From positions 41,219,269 through 41,283,268 of the forward strand of contig NC_080069.1 in assembly GCF_949987535.1 (NCBI RefSeq): a stretch of DNA of 64,000 nt, read 5' to 3'. The notes beneath the pieces were generated by a model. The model was given only the letters and a program-made list of their open reading frames with translations. It ran no database searches and was not told the DNA's origin. The stretch comes from Balaenoptera acutorostrata (lineage: Eukaryota > Chordata > Mammalia > Artiodactyla > Balaenopteridae). Positions 35,206 through 47,921 of the stretch are shown here, piece after piece. The position numbers and the translations under genes were made by a program. The first letter of the stretch is position 1, and each line of letters starts with the position of its first letter.

Positions 35206-37067
35206 TGTATACCCCTGTCATCAGCCCCATCTCATTTTTCATCCATGCTTTCTGAGGAAATTAGCTTCTCCATACCCTGGACCATCTTTTCATCTCAAAC
35301 ACACCTCATCCAACCTATCTTTCATCTCTAAGGTTTCTGTTAACCTCTCTCCGCAGAGTTTTTTCCATATGAACCCCACAGTTGCATGGTTTCACACCAT
35401 TATTGAAACAGCTCCTAAAGTCACATTCACTGGACAACTCAAGCTCGTTTGAGCACAGAGTGCCTTTCACTACTCTTCTGACATTCCCCCAAATCTCCAG
35501 CCCAATTTTAAAATCCATACTTTAAATATAAGCCCTTCTCTTAAAATACCACTTGTGTAAATAAGAGAAATTAATATCACTCCCACAGGTGGGCAAAGAA
35601 AAACTTTCCAAAAAATGTCTCTAAGCACAGCATCAAAAAATATTTAACTAGATGTAGCATTCTGGAAACAAGAGCAGGCAGACAGACAGAAGGTCGAAAA
35701 TGACATGAAGTAAACAGAAATAGGATGGTTCTTTGCTAGGATATCACAGATAATGTGACACTCAGAAGACAGAAGTTAAAAAAGAGTAGCAGGCACTGAA
35801 AACAACAGCCAAAGCCACCAACTGGGAGGAGGATGGAGGTCCTGAAGTGTGGAGAAGTGAGGGTCATTCAATCACCTCATTGGCTGTATCCTCCGTGCAG
35901 AAGAACCACAGTGCAGACATGCATTTTGGGGAGAGTGGATGAGTCAGTGGGCAGAGAGGACCTCTGAGAACCAAACATGGCTATGAAATGAATTTAACAA
36001 GGAACAGTAATAGAAAAAAGACTAATAAGATAGCACTGCAAGCAAAAGAAATAAGTTTCTGTCCTTCAGAAACTGAGAAGCTGTTTTAAATATATGGTGT
36101 GGGGTGTAAACCAGACAACATTGATAGCTTCCACTGCAGGCAGCCAATATTCTCTGCTTGTAGCACAGTCTCCAGAAATTCAGGAAGTGAGTATACTCCC
36201 AAATTTGCCCATGTCCTCCTAAGAAGAGAAATAAGCACCCTGGTTGTGAGTGAGAAGCAAGGGTCTTACAAGAAGTAGATACTCAGGAACTTTGCTTATT
36301 GTTTTCTCTGTGTGTTACATAGTCTTTCCCAGTCACTAAGCATTTGACCATGGTAAGAATACTTTCAATAGGAGTAAGATGCTGCCTCATGAAATTGAAG
36401 GAGTTCATGAAAAATTATATCATGCATGTGCCAAGTCCAAACACATAGTCCTGACTTATTCCAAAAGGGCAGAGAAGGAATCTAGCTTGTAATAATTTGG
36501 CAGAAGCCAATAGAGGTTAGCACTGTGATTGAAAATTGTTTAGATCCTTATTGCTCAAGAAAGCCAAAAACAATTAGGTGATCACACAAGTCATGTTAAG
36601 TCGACAGGAGACAATCTCCTTGTCCTTTGTGAGTGCACATATGACATTCACCCAACACACTTGGTCATTTCTGACATCTTATTGTGAGAGAGGTTGTCAG
36701 AATCACTGTAAACTTGCCACATGATTCACAGAACAAAAGTAAGACATCTGCCTGGGAAAGTCATATAGAAATCTGCTGAAAAGGTCTTCCCAATTATCTA
36801 AAATCAAATCTGGGGAATTCTTGTATAAAAACAGAAATAGAACTTCTCAAACCTCTCAGCTCGATGCTCAATAGTTGTGAGAATGTATGATTTTTTTTGT
36901 TTTATTTTGGTTGTGGTTGTGTGTCCGTGTGTGTGTGTTCTTGGCATACTGACCTCAGCAGTGCAGTGCACATTAAAAAATAAAAATTCATCAATGTTAT
37001 TGTGCAAAATCACTAATCGAAGTATCAATTCCAGTGGGTTTTCCAAACATATATGATGGGGTTAGAC
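35206..37067. other. Gene-poor flank, nothing assignable
   Basis: A short GT-rich patch at 36911-36940 (GTTGTGTGTCCGTGTGTGTG). No gene. Confidence 0.45.
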
Positions 37068-37282
37068 CAGGGGTCTGCAAACTTTTCCTGAAAGGGGCCA
37101 AGTAGTAAACACTTGAGGTTTTGACGGCCATACAGTTTCTGTAGCACTATTCTGCCACTACAGTGTGAAAGCAGCCATAGACAATACATAAATGAATGAG
37201 GGTGGTTGTGTTCCCAAAAAAACTTTATTTGCTACAACAGGTGATGGGCAAGATTGGGTCCACAGGCCCTAGTACACTGACC
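37068..37282 (+). mobile_element. hAT-type non-autonomous DNA transposon
   Basis: About 215 bp from CAGGGGTCTGCAAACTTTTC through GGCCATACAGTTTCTGTAGC and AAAGCAGCCATAGACAATAC to CAGGCCCTAGTACACTGACC. Ends are imperfect inverted repeats of the CAGGGGTC(A/T)GCAAAC class. Relatively well preserved. Confidence 0.75.
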
Positions 37283-38884
37283 ACTATGACAGATTAATCT
37301 CCTGTAAGAAGACACAGCTCTCTGCTGCTGCTGCTGCTCAGGTTTTCCCTTGGATCACCCTCTGACAATTTCCTTGTTTAAGACACACACATAAAGTGTG
37401 ACCTCTAGTTACCTCTATAAAGTATCTATCACATTTCATGCATTGCCAGGAGGGTTGATATTATGGTCAGCTCACTCAACCTCCATCCCGATGCTTTTCA
37501 GTGTACCTTCCTTTACTGCAGGTGACCACAAGTAAACTCACTGACTAGACTCCATTGCAGCTAGGGGACTGGACGTGATTCTGTTGCTTCCTGACTATGG
37601 CAAATGTGGTAGCTCCCTTGGAAGCCTATGTCTGTGTGTGATTTGGGGAGTTGTTCCTGTAAGTTCAGGCTACAGCCTGTTCTCTGTAACTAATAACTGT
37701 GACTAATACTAACACTATTACCAATACTATTCAATATTAGTGTTCATATTAGGAAGTTAATAGTAAGCCTTCTCCAAAAATTTTATTTATAAATATATAT
37801 AAATGCTACTTATATAGTTATACATAAGATACACACACACACACAATTTCACTACATGTAACATGATCGGGACTTTAATGACAATAGATCTCCATGATCA
37901 AAGGAAACGAAACAATGCACTTTGATATGTTGCTAAATTAAAACAACAATTTATAAATTTCTGAGATTATTTTTCAAACTGTGTATAATTTGAGAAGCGC
38001 TTCCCTGAAAAGGAATTTCTTTAAAATGAAAATGTCAGAAACAAGAAAATATTAGCCATAAAATATCAGAAAGTTGCCATCACAGATAATAAAGTGATTG
38101 GATGAATGAATAAAATGATTTTTAAACTGATTATGAGTTTAAAAATCTCTAAGCAACTGGATGTTGTTGGGAGTGAGGCTGAATTTCTCAGTCTGATTGG
38201 GCCAGGGGATCCAATATTTGTTAACATCTTTCTATTAGGAAGATGTTAAAGACTAAAGGAATAGAGACTGTATCATGAAGAGCAATAGGTTTTTACTTTC
38301 CAATCTAATCAAAATGGTTCCAGAGACAAAAACAAGGCAATTTTACTCACCCAGACTGGCTTATAACATTTACCAAAAGGAGGAAATTATACCTACTTAT
38401 TGATCATGAATTTTAACTTTTCTCTTATTAATATGGTTACATGATGCTATACCGAGCTCCACTCAATGGTGACCTTGTGCAGAATACACTGGAACATGCT
38501 GGAACCCTCTATTTGCCTCTATCAACTCTCCCCTTTGCTCCTGGGCACATTCCAGGCAAGGGAACATGATTCTGTGGCATGGGTGGTCTTTGCTTTTCTT
38601 TCTTAAATTAATCCTAAGCTTCACAGCTCATAATATCTATTCCCAATGTGCCAGCCTCATCACTGCCTTTAACTCTTCATAACAGCCAGTTTCCTGTTTT
38701 CAGTAAATCCTAACAAAATGTCATAAAAATTATTCCAGTGGATGTTAAAATGTTCACATTTTAATTTCCTGGTTTATAAAATATTTTAAATTGTAAGGGC
38801 ACAAACTCCAATGAAACATGAGAAATAATTAAATGGGGATCCTCTCTGAAGCCAAGCTACATGTAATAACCAACCCTTATTGAG
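37283..38884. other. Gene-poor flank with small microsatellites
   Basis: (CTG)5 near 37324-37338 and a (CA)n run at 37830-37846. No gene. Confidence 0.5.
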
Positions 38885-39090
38885 CACTTGCAAGGAGCCA
38901 TTCATTGTCTCATTTAATCCTGACCTGAACTTAAAATAAAGACACTATTATTAGCCCCATTTTACAAATAAGGAAACTGAGGCTCAGTGATATTAGATAT
39001 CTTGGCAAAGCCACACACTTGGGAAGTTGCAGAGCTGGGACTCAACCCCTGGTCTGTCTGATTACAGTGACTGCTCTTAATTACTGCCAG
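38885..39090 (-). mobile_element. MIR SINE, fairly complete
   Basis: TTATTGAGCACTTGCAAGGA, CCCCATTTTACAAATAAGGA, AACTGAGGCTCAGTGA and AGAGCTGGGACTCAACCCC give the reverse MIR order. Confidence 0.85.
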
Positions 39091-39961
39091 GGGCTCCTAA
39101 CACCATTCTACAGCTGGGCCTGGTTGGTACAATGCTTTTGGCAGTCAGCAGTGCCAGAGCAAAATATATTCAATTTCTTGAAATTGTGAGATTATTTACT
39201 TCCTACATCTTTTGGTTTTAAAGTACACCATTTTTTATGTAATGGTGGTACCTTAGAGCATTAATGTTAGCTGTCCCCTCTCACATTACAGTCCATTGAT
39301 TCGGGTTGTTCTAATGTCAGATCTCCTCCAAGCAGCAACTCAGGAATCCAAGTACTTCTATGGTGTGGATCCACCATCTTGGAGTTCTTTATTTTAACCA
39401 TGGGCATGAGAAATGGGAGAAAGAGTAGAAAAGGCATTCTGGCTCTTAATTGCCTTGTTCTGGAACTGAACCAAGTCACTTCTGCTTACATTCCATTGAC
39501 CAGATCATAATCAAGTAGTTCTACCTAACTAGAGGAGAGACCGGAAAATAGTCTTCCTGTGTGCCCAGAAAGCAGAGGAGAATTGAACATTGGAGAACAC
39601 TAGAAGTAGCTCCAAGAGATGGGAGTAGTAGACAGTACGTGTTTTGTATCAATGTCTTTACTTAGCAAAGTTAACTGGTGGCAATTCTAGGTTGAAGTCC
39701 AGAATATTGTTATTATTCTTTTATTTTACTGGAACACAGATCTAAAGCTCTCTACTGTATCCCAACCTACATGGCAATGGTAGAAAAAAAATGTTCAGAT
39801 TAATCATTTTTTAAAATAACTAGACTTTAGCAAATTAGGAGGCAAATAATTTGACTGAAGCATAGCAAAAAAAAAACAAAAAACAAAAAACGCTTCTTTC
39901 TTACCCACAAATGAATTCTATAACAATATTATTAAAAGGACAGATTGGTACCAATTTCTAC
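39091..39961. other. Flank, no feature recognised
   Basis: An A-rich AAAAAAC run lies at 39867-39891. Confidence 0.45.
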
Positions 39962-39976
39962 TAATATTTGTTTCTT

Positions 39977-42384
39977 TTTTTAACACCTTTATTGGAGTAT
40001 AATTGCTTTACAATGGTGTGTTAGTTTCTGCTGTATAACAAAGTGAAACACCTATACATATACATACATCCCCTTATCTCCTCCCTCTTGCGTCTCCCGC
40101 CCACCCTCCCTATCCCACCCCTCTAGGCGGACACAAAGCACCGAGTTGATCTCCCTGTGCTATGCAGCTGCTTCTCACTAGCTATCTATTTTACATTTGG
40201 TTGTGTATATATGTGCATGCCACTCTCTCACTTCGTCCCAGCTTACCATTCCCCCTCCCTGTGTCCTCAAGTCCATTCTCTATGCCTGCGCCTTTATTCC
40301 TGTCCTGCCTCTAGGTTTTTCAGAACCTTTTTTTTTTTTTAGATTCCATATGCATGTGTTAGCATATGGTATTTGTTTTTCTCCTTCTGACTTACTTCAC
40401 TCTGTATGACAATCTCTACGTCCATCCACCTCACTACAAATAACTCAGTTATGTTTCCTTTTATGGCTGAGTAATATTCCATTGTATATATGTGCCACAT
40501 CTTCTTTATCGATTCATCCAATGATGGACACTTAGGTTGCCTCCATGTCCTGGCTATTGTAAATAGAGCTGCAGTGAACATTGTGGTACATGACTCTTTT
40601 TCAATTATGGTTTTCTCAGGGTATATGCCCAGTAGTGGGATTGCTGGGTCATATGGTAGCTCTAGTTTTAGTTTTTTAAGGAACCTCCATAGTGTTCTCC
40701 ATAGTGGCTGTATCAATTTACATTCCCACCAACAGTGCAAGAGGGTTCCCTTTTCTCCACACCCTCTCCAGCATTTATTGTTTGTAGATTTTTTGATGAT
40801 GGCCATTCTGACTGGTGTGAGGTGATACCTCATTGTGGTTTTGATTTGCATTTCTTTAATGATTAGTGATGTTGAGCACCCTTTCATGTGTTTGTTGGCA
40901 ATCTGTATATCTTCTTTGGAGAAATGTCTATTTAGGTCTTCTGCTCATGTTTGGATTGGGTTTTTTGTTTTTTTGATATTGAGCTGCATGAGCTGCTTAT
41001 ATATTTTGGCGATTAATCCTTTGTCAGTTGCTTCATTTGCAAATAATTTTTCCCATTCTGAGGGTTGTCTTTTCACCTTGTATATGTTTTCCTTTGCTGT
41101 GCAAAAGTTTTTAAGTTTCATTAGGTCCTATTTGTTTATTTTTGTTTTTATTTCCATTTCTCTAGGAGGTAGGTCAAAAAGGATCTTGCTGTGATTTATG
41201 TCATACAGTGTTCTGCCTATGTTTTCCTCTAAAAGTTTGATAGTGTCTGGCCTTACATTTAGGTCTTTAATCCATTTTGAGTTTATTTTTGTGTATGGTG
41301 TTAGGAAGTGTTCTAATTTCATTCTTTTACATGTAGCTGTCCAGTTTTCCCAACACCACTTATTGAAGAGGCTGCCTTTTCTCCATTGTATATTCTTGCC
41401 TCCTTTATCAAAAATAAGGTGACCATATGTGTGTGGGTTTATCTCTGGGCTTTCTATCCTGTTCCATTGATCTATATTTCTGTTTTTGTGCCAGTACCAT
41501 ACTGTCTTGATTACTGTAGCTTTATAGTATAGTCTGAAGTCTGGGAGCCTGATTCCTCCAACTCCATTTTTCTTTCTCAAGATTGCTTTGGCTATTTTTT
41601 GTTCTACTTCTATGAAAAATGCCAGTGGTACTTTGATAGGGATTGCATTGAATCTTTAGATTGCTTTGGGGAGTATAGTCATTTTCACAATGTTGATTCT
41701 TCCAATCCAAGAACATGGTATATCTCTCCATCTGTTTGTTTCATCTTTCATTTCTTTCATCAGTGTCTTATAGTTTTCTGCATACAGGTCTTTTGTCTCC
41801 TTAGGTAGGTTTATTCCTAGGTATTTCATTCTTTTTGTTGCAGTGGTAAATGGGAGTGTTTCCTTAATTTCTCTTTCAGATTTTTCATCATTAGTGTATA
41901 GGAATGCAAGAGATTTCTGTGCATTAATTTTGTATTTCTGCTACTTTACCAAATTCACTGATTAGCTCTACTAGTTTTCTTGTAACATCTTTAGGATTCT
42001 CTGTGTATAGTATCATGTCATCTGCAAACAGTGACAGCTTTACTTCTTCTTTTCCGATTTGGATTCCTTTTATTTCTTTTTCTTCTCTGATTGCTGTGGC
42101 TAAAACTTCCAAAACTATGTTGAAGAATAGTGGTGAGAGTGGACAACTTGTCTTGTTCCTGTTTCAGTTTTTCACCATTGAGAACGATGTTGGCTGTGGG
42201 TTTGTCATATATGGCCTTTATTATGTTGAGGTAACTTCCCTCTATGCCTACTTTCTGGAGGATTTTTTATCATAAATGGGTGTTGAATTTTGTCAAAAGC
42301 TTTTTCTGCATCTATTGAGGTGATCATATGGTTTTTCTCCTTCAATTGGTTAATATGGTTTATCACAATGATTGATTTGCATAT
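39977..42384 (-). mobile_element. 5'-truncated L1 with 3' half of ORF2 and 3' UTR
   Basis: A 2.4-kb L1 on the minus strand. The 3' end is at 39977 (reverse of CCAATAAAGGTGTTAAAA). ORF2 is read upward in pieces: [19 protein letters not shown] near 42340, then [16 protein letters not shown] around 42010, which holds the reverse-transcriptase FADD motif, then [11 protein letters not shown] at 41430, and [20 protein letters not shown] with [10 protein letters not shown] in the C-terminal part at 40339-40887. Frameshifts and stops break it, so it is not active. A 15-bp target-site duplication with one mismatch flanks it (TAATATTTGTTTCTT at 39962-39976, TAATATTTGCTTCTT at 42385-42399). Confidence 0.95.
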
Positions 42385-42399
42385 TAATATTTGCTTCTT

Positions 42400-43589
42400 A
42401 TCACACTTTCTGTACAACAGATTTCCAAATGTATCACAGACCCCATATAAAGAATAGTAGGCTGTAATTAAAAATAGTGGTTCAAATTATTAATAGCTTA
42501 TTACCACTAATAAGTAAATTTCTGGATCTCCTGTTTAAAATAATATACATCCATTAGGACCTTCAATGTAAGATTCAAAAAAATCTATATTTTTAAAACC
42601 TATATATTTAAGTTACAGAATTAAAAGAATGGGTGTAATCATTTTCTTAGAAGAGATAATTCAGTCTTCCTTTTTAAAATATCTTAAGTAAATTGCATCA
42701 TTGGCACACTAATTCAAGGTGATGTGAGGGAAACAAAATGTCCATAATCTGAAAGCAAAACAAACAAAAATTTAAATGCCTAAATTTGCAACGGCATTTT
42801 GAAAGCATTTTTTTTGGAGAGCAAGTCTTTGCTTTTGGGTTAACCACTAATTATTGAATTTTAATGATGATTTCTGGAGCAAATTTTAAAATATTTGATG
42901 TGACTATTGAGAAAAGAAAAGCAGGGGGAAGCATCATGTTTTCTTGCTTCCTGGATATAAACACCAATTGATGTTTCTCAGCTCTGATGGCTGTGGAATT
43001 GCCCTCTGATCATCTACCACTTAAGTTCGGTACAAAAGTAGGCCAAGATGTAAATTATTGAATATTTTAAATAATCTTTCAGAGAAAGTGTTTGTTAAAC
43101 TCAGAAACTCTGAGGGCTGAACACTTTGACAGTAATCTGCAAATCCACTAAACCCATCTGGTTTTGATTCCCTCATTCATTTGAGTCTACACTATAGTTT
43201 GAGATGATGTCATTTGTACCCAAAGTGATTTTTAAAACAATTGTCCTTAAGGGTTGATTCATTAAAATTCAGCAAACTTTACACACTGATGAAGTAAAAT
43301 CACTAGAAAGGTTCATATAACTTCTACGGCAATGAATTTTAAACATATCTACTCTTGGGAGAAAATCTCCAGTTCCATGTTTACACACACAGATTTTTAA
43401 ATAGCCCAATAAATAAAGACCCCACCTGAAACTCTTCTTAATTGATCAGTTCCTTTTAAATCCTGCTTTGATGTTCCATAAGTTAGATACTATAGGGCCA
43501 TTTTGAAAAGGCATTGATAAGAGCCTCTAAGCTCCAGATTTCAATTTCCCAACCAACTATTTGGAACATGGGTCTCTCATCAGCACCTC
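42400..43589. other. AT-rich flank, nothing assignable
   Basis: No gene or repeat recognised. Confidence 0.45.
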
Positions 43590-44595
43590 ATATTCAAGGC
43601 AACCAAAACTGAACTCATCTTCTCCACAAAACCCACTCTGCCCAATTGTATCACTCAAGCCACCCAAGCTCAAAACTTTTAAGCCATTTTTGACACTTTT
43701 TTCTCTTCTCCCACCACATCTAAATAGTTGCCAGTTCCTATTGATTGTTTCTTTGAAATAGCTCTTGAGATCTGCCTCTTTCTTTGGGGTCACTGTCATT
43801 ACTCCAGTTCAAGTATTTATTACCTCAAACCTAAGATTACCAAAAGAACTACCTTACTATCATCACCTTCTCACCTATCTACTGACTCTGTTCTCATCTG
43901 TCACTCACCTATTTAAGAACGTTTCTTGGCTTCTCATTCCCAAACTCAACCTAGTCTCAAGATTCTCCATGATCTGGTGCTAGCATCCTTCTACAGCTGT
44001 TTCCACCCTTCCTCTTCGAACACCCTCATGTAAGCTCTAGCCAAAGTACCTTTCTTATTTCCCAAAAAGAGCCTCCAAGGTCCTTCCTCCTCAGCTTTGC
44101 TCATGCCAATCCGACCATTTGGAGTACCCTTTCTTCTCCTTCATCTCCTCTCCTCCCTCTGCTATCAGTTATGAAACTTTGATCCTTAAAGATTCAACTC
44201 AGTGATGTTTCTGCATTAGGAACCACTGCAGGTTTTAACCTACTCGGTTTTAAATCTCCAATTCCTATTCATCTTCCTATCCTCCGCAACCCTTCCCCCA
44301 GTATGGAGGAACTCACTTCCTTGATGAGTAAATGCCCACTTAGCCTTCAAGTCCTACCTCAAATGTCACCTTCTCCTAGATGCCTTTCTTGACTCCCCAA
44401 AGAGTTACTTCCTGCACAATTTTCATGTCTCACTTGTGACTCTGATTCCCTACATTATCATTTTTTGCTTACATAGGTTTTATCCTACAGGAATGTAAGG
44501 ACAACCATGTCTTATTCTTTCTTTTTGATCTTTATGTGTTTCAAGCTTACCACAGGGCTTGCGTGACATGTAATACCCAGAAGCTGTAGTAGGTT
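43590..44595 (+). mobile_element. L2 LINE 3' half remnant
   Basis: Ordered L2 passages: AAAACTGAACTCATCTTCTC (43607), GCCATTTTTGACACTTTTTTC, CAAGATTCTCCATGATCTGG (43958), TCAAGTCCTACCTCAAATGTC and a GTAAGGACAACCATGTCTTA end. Heavily mutated, no intact frame. Confidence 0.8.
43815..43868 (+). repeat. 54-bp duplication, copy A
   Basis: ATTTATTACCTCAAACCTAA and onward is repeated at 45377-45430 with one mismatch. This copy lies inside the L2 remnant and is probably the source. Confidence 0.9.
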
Positions 44596-45376
44596 TAGCT
44601 GTATTAGGACAGATTCCTGCAAGCTGGCCCATTAACCTGGTTTGACTGCTAGTAGTCTAATAGTCAGATAGGGTCCACCTAGAATCATAGTAAAAAACTG
44701 GCAACAATGGAAAGGTCCAAATCTGAGGATGGGTAAACAGACTATGCCATAACTACATGATACAGCGAATACAGCCTTTTAAAATTATGTTTATGAAAGC
44801 CTGAAATAACACAGAAAATTCTAATGTTGTGTTTGTCGGTCAGCAAATCTTTACTGTTAACCCAAAGTTTAAAATGTAGAATACAAATACATATATTATG
44901 ACAAAAAATTATGTCAAACAAACATATGAGCTATTCTCAAGGAAAAAAATAAAATATCTCAAAATACAAATAACTGTGTATAAGTAGCACATAGTGTTTT
45001 TCCCCTCCTTCTACTCTTCCTTTTTTCCATGTCTTCTATAATGAATACATATTTCTTTTTAATCTAAAAAGACAGTATATTCTTAAAGTCTTTATAAACT
45101 ATCATTTCTAATACTTCATAGTTTTTAGTTTAAATTTTTGTACTTCAGGTTAAATTTTTATATTTCAGTTTTTGGTATAAAAGTTTTCCCTCAATTATTC
45201 CCTCCACCTCTCCCCTCAGGATCATATCAAAGATGTCTGAACGTAGCGAGCTGAGTCAGCCTTATTCGAAATGATTCATAGCTGCTCTGTCAGAGAAAGG
45301 ATGTTTGTCAAAGGGTGTGGAAGGAGCCAGCAACCTCTGCTGTTAGTATCCTTCTGCTTCCATAGGACGAGCCAAG
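44596..45376 (+). mobile_element. Possible old L1 3' remnant, otherwise unassigned
   Basis: 44690-45060 (CAACAATGGAAAGGTCCAAA, CTTCCTTTTTTCCATGTCTT) looks like an eroded L1 3' end. The rest is unassigned. Confidence 0.35.
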
Positions 45377-45430
45377 ATTTATTACCTCAAACCTAAGATT
45401 ACCAAAAGAACTACCTTACTATCACCACCT
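45377..45430 (+). repeat. 54-bp duplication, copy B
   Basis: Nearly identical to 43815-43868, differing at one position (C versus T near the 3' end). Neither flank is similar on the left; on the right an 8-base difference may allow the match to continue a few bases. No poly-A tail is present. Confidence 0.9.
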
Positions 45431-47229
45431 ATCTTAAAGCAACATTCTTTGTTTTTAACATCTTTTGGCCAAAAAAAAAAAAAAAAATCTCAGATTCTTC
45501 CTCTTTCTTTCTCTCTGTTATTCTGTCCCTCTTTTTCTTACTCTCTTTTCAAAAATAAACCTCGAAGCACCTAGAGTTTTTCCCGAGTTCAGCGCAAGGT
45601 ATAAATGGCCGCTTTTCAGTTTTTCCAGACTAAAGAGAAAGTCTTCACTGTTTGAGTTCCAAATTTCTCTTTTGGGTACATTTTCCTATTTGAGATACCT
45701 GTTGGAGAGCATATCAAACCAATCCTCAAGGCATTCTCCTCCCTGGAGTTCATATTATAGAACTTGAATTCTGTGATTATAAAATTATTTTTCTTAAGGA
45801 AATGAATATCTTTGTTTCTGCCTTCCCATGTTTTTATTACTATTATTATTACCACATGTGTTAATTGTTTGGGGTTAAATCACATGCTGCTATTCAAGCA
45901 CAAAGATGATACAGACTTACTGCTGAAATTACTTTTCTAACAGAGTCAATCTTTCAGACTTGTGCTTACGACATGCTTTCTTCCCTGTCTTCTCTTTCTT
46001 ATTAAAAATAAAACTCCAAACATGAATTTATAACTCCCTAATGATTTGACCAGCGAACCAACAGATTGTGTTGACAAACAGACTCACTAAGTCTATGAAA
46101 TCCACAAGAATTAACTTTTAATTCATGGTCTTGGTTGTAAGTTGATAGACTAAACTATGAGAAGGAAAAATTTTATTGCTAGGGGCATAGTCAGACACTG
46201 CAAATCTACTTGTCTCTGAACCAAGTAAGCATTGCTGCAAAGACACCCTCACTCTTTAAATCTTCTAGAAAAGGTAGAGTCAGGAAAATGTATTCTACTC
46301 CGGCAAAGTAGTTGATTGGCTCAGGAAAAGACTGGCTAGCATAGCATCAGGATTCAGGGGAAAATTCCAATCACTGGTCAAGAATGAGCAACACATTTTC
46401 CTGAACATTTTGCTGAAATTATTAAAGAAGAAGGTTGCTGTTCAAAACAGGTATTTATCTGCTAGAAGACAGGGAGCAAGGGGTCAGTGAGGATGAAGAG
46501 ATAGCATCATGGAACCAGCCCTTACCTAACATCTGCCTTTAAGGACTTTTGAGGCTTTCATGTACACTGAATTCTTTTTAATAATTTCCCAGATAAATGA
46601 CCCTATTTTAACACTGTTCATAACTGGAGCAACAAAGAGTGCTGTGTGGGGTCTGAATTTCAATACTTGTAATTACTACTCTCAATAATTTTTTTCTTTG
46701 AAATAGAAGTTTTGCCCCAAGACTACTTAGGGATAGAGACAAAAGGCAAGTCTTTGAAAAAGCTTGTTTATCAGCCCAATTCTCATTTGCCCAGGGAAGA
46801 ACAGCAAAGGGAAATGGGGAGAGGGGTGGAAACTGTATAGGATCTCACAGATTTCGTGGTAGGTCCAAGGGACTTCTCAGGACACATGAGCAGACAGAAA
46901 GAGGTGTTTCTCACTACATTCCAAGGTGACTGCCGTCCATTTATAGTCCAAGGTGAGGTTGCTCCATTTGGAGGTGGTCAATTCAAGTTTCTCTTCATAC
47001 TAACACACCAAAGGCTAATAGAGGCTAAAGCACTGGTCCCAGTGACAGCCTCGCCTACATTGGATCTGTCCCATCCTCATCAGCAGTTGAGGCTTCCTTG
47101 AATAGCCTCTGGGACCCCTGTCTTGGTGGGTAGTTCTTACCTAATATCACAGATACTTCTTTTCCTGTGGACATGCTATATTTCCAACCAGCAGTAAACA
47201 AACCTAGTTCACTGAAGAGGCAGTTTATT
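45431..47229. other. Gene-poor flank, nothing assignable
   Basis: A poly-A run lies at 45470-45487. No coding signature. Confidence 0.45.
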
Positions 47230-47420
47230 GTTGTATTTACAAATATGGACTCTGAAACCAGACTCCCTGGGTTCAAATTCTGACTCTACTTCTTACTGAG
47301 TGACATGGGGAAGGTGGCTTAGCCACTCTGTGCCTTAGTTTTCTTATCTATGAAACGAGGATAATAATAATAACATCCTCAGAGGACTGTTGTAAGGATG
47401 CAAAGTGAATGAATATAAAG
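47230..47420 (+). mobile_element. MIR SINE remnant
   Basis: ATGGACTCTGAAACCAGACT, CCTGGGTTCAAATTCTGACT, then a GTGCCTTAGTTTTCTTATC and AGGATAATAATAATAAC block. Confidence 0.8.
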
Positions 47421-47527
47421 TGTTTATGTATTCAAGTGTTTATGTATTTAAGTGTTTGCGACTGATATTTCCCAATACCTTCTCTGCAGTCATTTGGAGA
47501 AGTGCACAAAAGTAAACGAGTATATAT

Positions 47528-47917
47528 TGTTAAAAATAAGTCAGCAGGCCCAAAATGGAGTCGCTTAGGCTAAGCCCCACATCACCAAATGGAGACTTAA
47601 TTACAGTTTCAGTTCCCCCAGAAACAGAATCTTAAACCAGTCAATTGGGAATCACCTGATAAGCTTTAGTTTGTTGAAATATGCCTGATAAACCCCTGCC
47701 ATCCCCTAAAAGGAAAGTAACCTTGCAGTAACTCAGCCGATATTTTGCCTAGTACAACTTCCTTTCTCTTGCTCCCCCTGCTTATGAAATTTCTTGCCTT
47801 GTACAGCCCTTCAGAGCTCATTCTATCTGCTAGATCAGATGTTGCCTGATTCATGAATCATTGTATAGAGACAATAAGATCTTTAAAATTTACTTAGCTG
47901 AATTTTGCTTTTTAACA
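47528..47917 (+). mobile_element. Solo LTR, ERV1-type by target-site length
   Basis: A 390-bp unit starting TGTTAAAAATAAG and ending GCTTTTTAACA, so it has TG..CA termini within a short inverted repeat. A 4-bp ATAT repeat flanks it (47524-47527 and 47918-47921). A CTTGCTCCCCCTGC pyrimidine block and later AATAAGA element suggest U3/R features. No retroviral genes are adjacent, as expected after LTR-LTR recombination. Being AT only, the target-site repeat is weak evidence. Confidence 0.75.
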
Positions 47918-47921
47918 ATAT

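Noticed and set aside
40339..42417. Reverse-transcriptase gene on the minus strand
   Set aside because: It is a frameshifted, 5'-truncated L1 ORF2, annotated as mobile element rather than gene.
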